Both the position numbers and the translations under genes were made by a program. From the NCBI GenBank assembly GCA_947626445.1, contig CANQSC010000051.1, positions 1-8,187 on the forward strand: a DNA stretch of 8,187 nucleotides, read 5' to 3'. This DNA is from an uncultured Bacilli bacterium. GTDB taxonomy: Bacteria; Bacillota_I; Bacilli_A; RF39; UBA660. Of the stretch, positions 7,645 through 8,187 are shown in pieces. The notes under the pieces were generated by a model, which saw only the letters and a list, made by a program, of their open reading frames with translations, had not been told where the DNA came from and made no database searches. How positions within the stretch are numbered: position 1 is the stretch's first letter; every line of letters starts with the position of its first letter.

Positions 7645-7655
7645 CCCAAAGTATA
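7634..7655 (+). repeat. Direct repeat CAAAGTATA, two copies 13 nt apart
   Basis: CAAAGTATA occurs at 7634-7642 and again at 7647-7655. The inner part also forms an inverted repeat, TATAC (7641-7645) and GTATA (7651-7655). The repeat covers the candidate -10 and start region, so an operator or a recombination-site core are both possible; neither is shown. In AT-rich DNA a 9-mer repeat at this spacing is uncommon but not decisive. Confidence 0.4.
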
Positions 7656-7759
7656 AATTGCCTTATAATACTAGGGTTTTAAACGATTTTACTATTTCCA
7701 ATTACTTAAGAAAATGTATTATTTAGTTTATTATTGTTTAAAAATTTGTATATTTACTT

Positions 7760-7787
7760 AAAGATCTTCAAGTGAAGGTCTTTTTTT
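7760..7787 (+). terminator. Strong hairpin with T-run in the methyltransferase leader (terminator or attenuator)
   Basis: The arm 7760-7769 pairs with 7774-7783 over ten base pairs, including one G-U, with a 4-nt AAGT loop; the T-run spans 7781-7787. It is the most stable terminator-like structure in the window. It lies only 32 nt before the methyltransferase start, with too little room for a full promoter after it, so it may act as an attenuator in that gene's leader. Alternatively it ends a short transcript begun near 7650. Confidence 0.7.
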
Positions 7788-7819
7788 GATGTCATAAAAA
7801 ATGAAGGGGGATTGTTAAA

Positions 7820-8187
7820 ATGACAGATAAAATATTAAAAGTTGGTACATTTTTTAGTGGAATAGGAAGTCCTGAAAAGGCGTTAGAAAGATTAAAAAAT
7901 AATGGGTATATAAATAATTATTCTTTAGAATTTTTTTCGGAAATAAATAAAAATGCTGTAAAAAGTTATTGTGCTGTTCACAATATTAGTGAAAATTTAA
8001 ATTTAGGAGATATTAAAAAAATTAATGGTAAAGAGTTACCATATTGCGATTTATGGATTGGTGGTTTTCCATGTCAAGATATTTCTTGTTCTGGAAGAAT
8101 GAAGGGATTTGATATGTATAGTGCAACTAGGTCTAGCTTAGGTTGGGAAATTATAAGAATACTTAAAGAAGTTTATAATAAACCTAA
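7820..8187 (+). CDS. C5 cytosine-specific DNA methyltransferase, 3' end beyond the window
   Basis: This enzyme transfers a methyl group from S-adenosylmethionine to carbon 5 of cytosine within a specific DNA site. Only the first 122 residues are in the window, without an in-frame stop. Visible are motif I, FFSGIGSPEKAL (11-22, SAM binding), motif II with E41 in FFSEINKNAV, a GDI motif III (63-65), and motif IV GGFPCQDIS (81-89) with catalytic Cys85. The TRSSLGWEIIRIL segment (103-115) matches the next conserved helix. The target-recognition domain and later motifs are outside, so specificity cannot be read. The ATG at 7820 has AAGGGGG (7804-7810), 9 nt upstream. It is separated from ftsH by two hairpins and is probably accessory: part of a restriction-modification or defence locus, or of a prophage or integrative element. 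Which one depends on the following genes. Confidence 0.93.
   Translation, partial: MTDKILKVGTFFSGIGSPEKALERLKNNGYINNYSLEFFSEINKNAVKSYCAVHNISENLNLGDIKKINGKELPYCDLWIGGFPCQDISCSGRMKGFDMYSATRSSLGWEIIRILKEVYNKP

Noticed and set aside
7674..7707. Single CRISPR-repeat-like or tRNA-fragment-like sequence starting GGGTTTTAAACG
   Set aside because: Only one copy is present, there are no spacers, no cas gene is in view, and no T-loop or acceptor-stem pairing could be built.
7714..7761. 15-codon leader peptide with four tyrosines, ending at the 5' arm of the attenuator-like hairpin
   Set aside because: There is no GGAG-like ribosome site before the ATG, and tyrosine codons (TAT) are frequent by chance in such AT-rich DNA. 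Noted only because of its position.
7578..7819. tmRNA or 6S RNA gene in the gap after ftsH
   Set aside because: The gap is too short for tmRNA and lacks its 3' acceptor features. No long-bulge 6S-like fold was evident.

Overview
The window is a very AT-rich bacterial segment with every gene on the + strand. It looks like a low-GC Firmicute, most likely an uncultured gut Bacilli or Mollicutes-related lineage (RF39-like). The reasons are the base composition, A/T-ending codons, AGGAGG-type ribosome binding sites, the TilS and FtsH types, and a secreted-protein family I associate with such genomes. All five complete genes stop with TAA. Every tryptophan I checked (11 in the surface protein, plus those in TilS, FtsH and the methyltransferase) is TGG, so nothing here points to the mycoplasma code with UGA read as Trp. 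The lineage is inference.

Layout. (1) Positions 56-2581 hold rnr (RNase R) and smpB, which abut with no gap and form an RNA-decay and ribosome-rescue pair. (2) Positions 2625-4322 hold a 565-residue secreted, cysteine-bearing protein of unknown function; a rho-independent hairpin overlapping its stop codon ends this unit. (3) A well-formed extended -10 promoter follows at once and drives tilS (corrected start 4400) and ftsH, whose reading frames overlap by 17 nt. The hpt gene that sits between these two in Bacillus-type genomes is absent. A short hairpin terminator follows ftsH. (4) A 242-nt intergenic stretch contains a G8 homopolymer between possible -35 and -10 boxes, a 13-nt-spaced direct repeat, and a second, stronger hairpin with a T-run. 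(5) From 7820 to the window end runs the first 122 residues of a C5 cytosine DNA methyltransferase, cut off by the window edge.

The first and third regions are ordinary housekeeping: RNase R degrades structured RNA, including trans-translation targets. SmpB with tmRNA rescues stalled ribosomes. TilS makes the AUA-reading tRNA-Ile, and FtsH removes damaged or tagged membrane and cytosolic proteins. The accessory interest lies in the surface protein and in the methyltransferase with its unusual leader. I do not see a complete undescribed system here. The best candidate for one begins at about 7604 and continues past the window.
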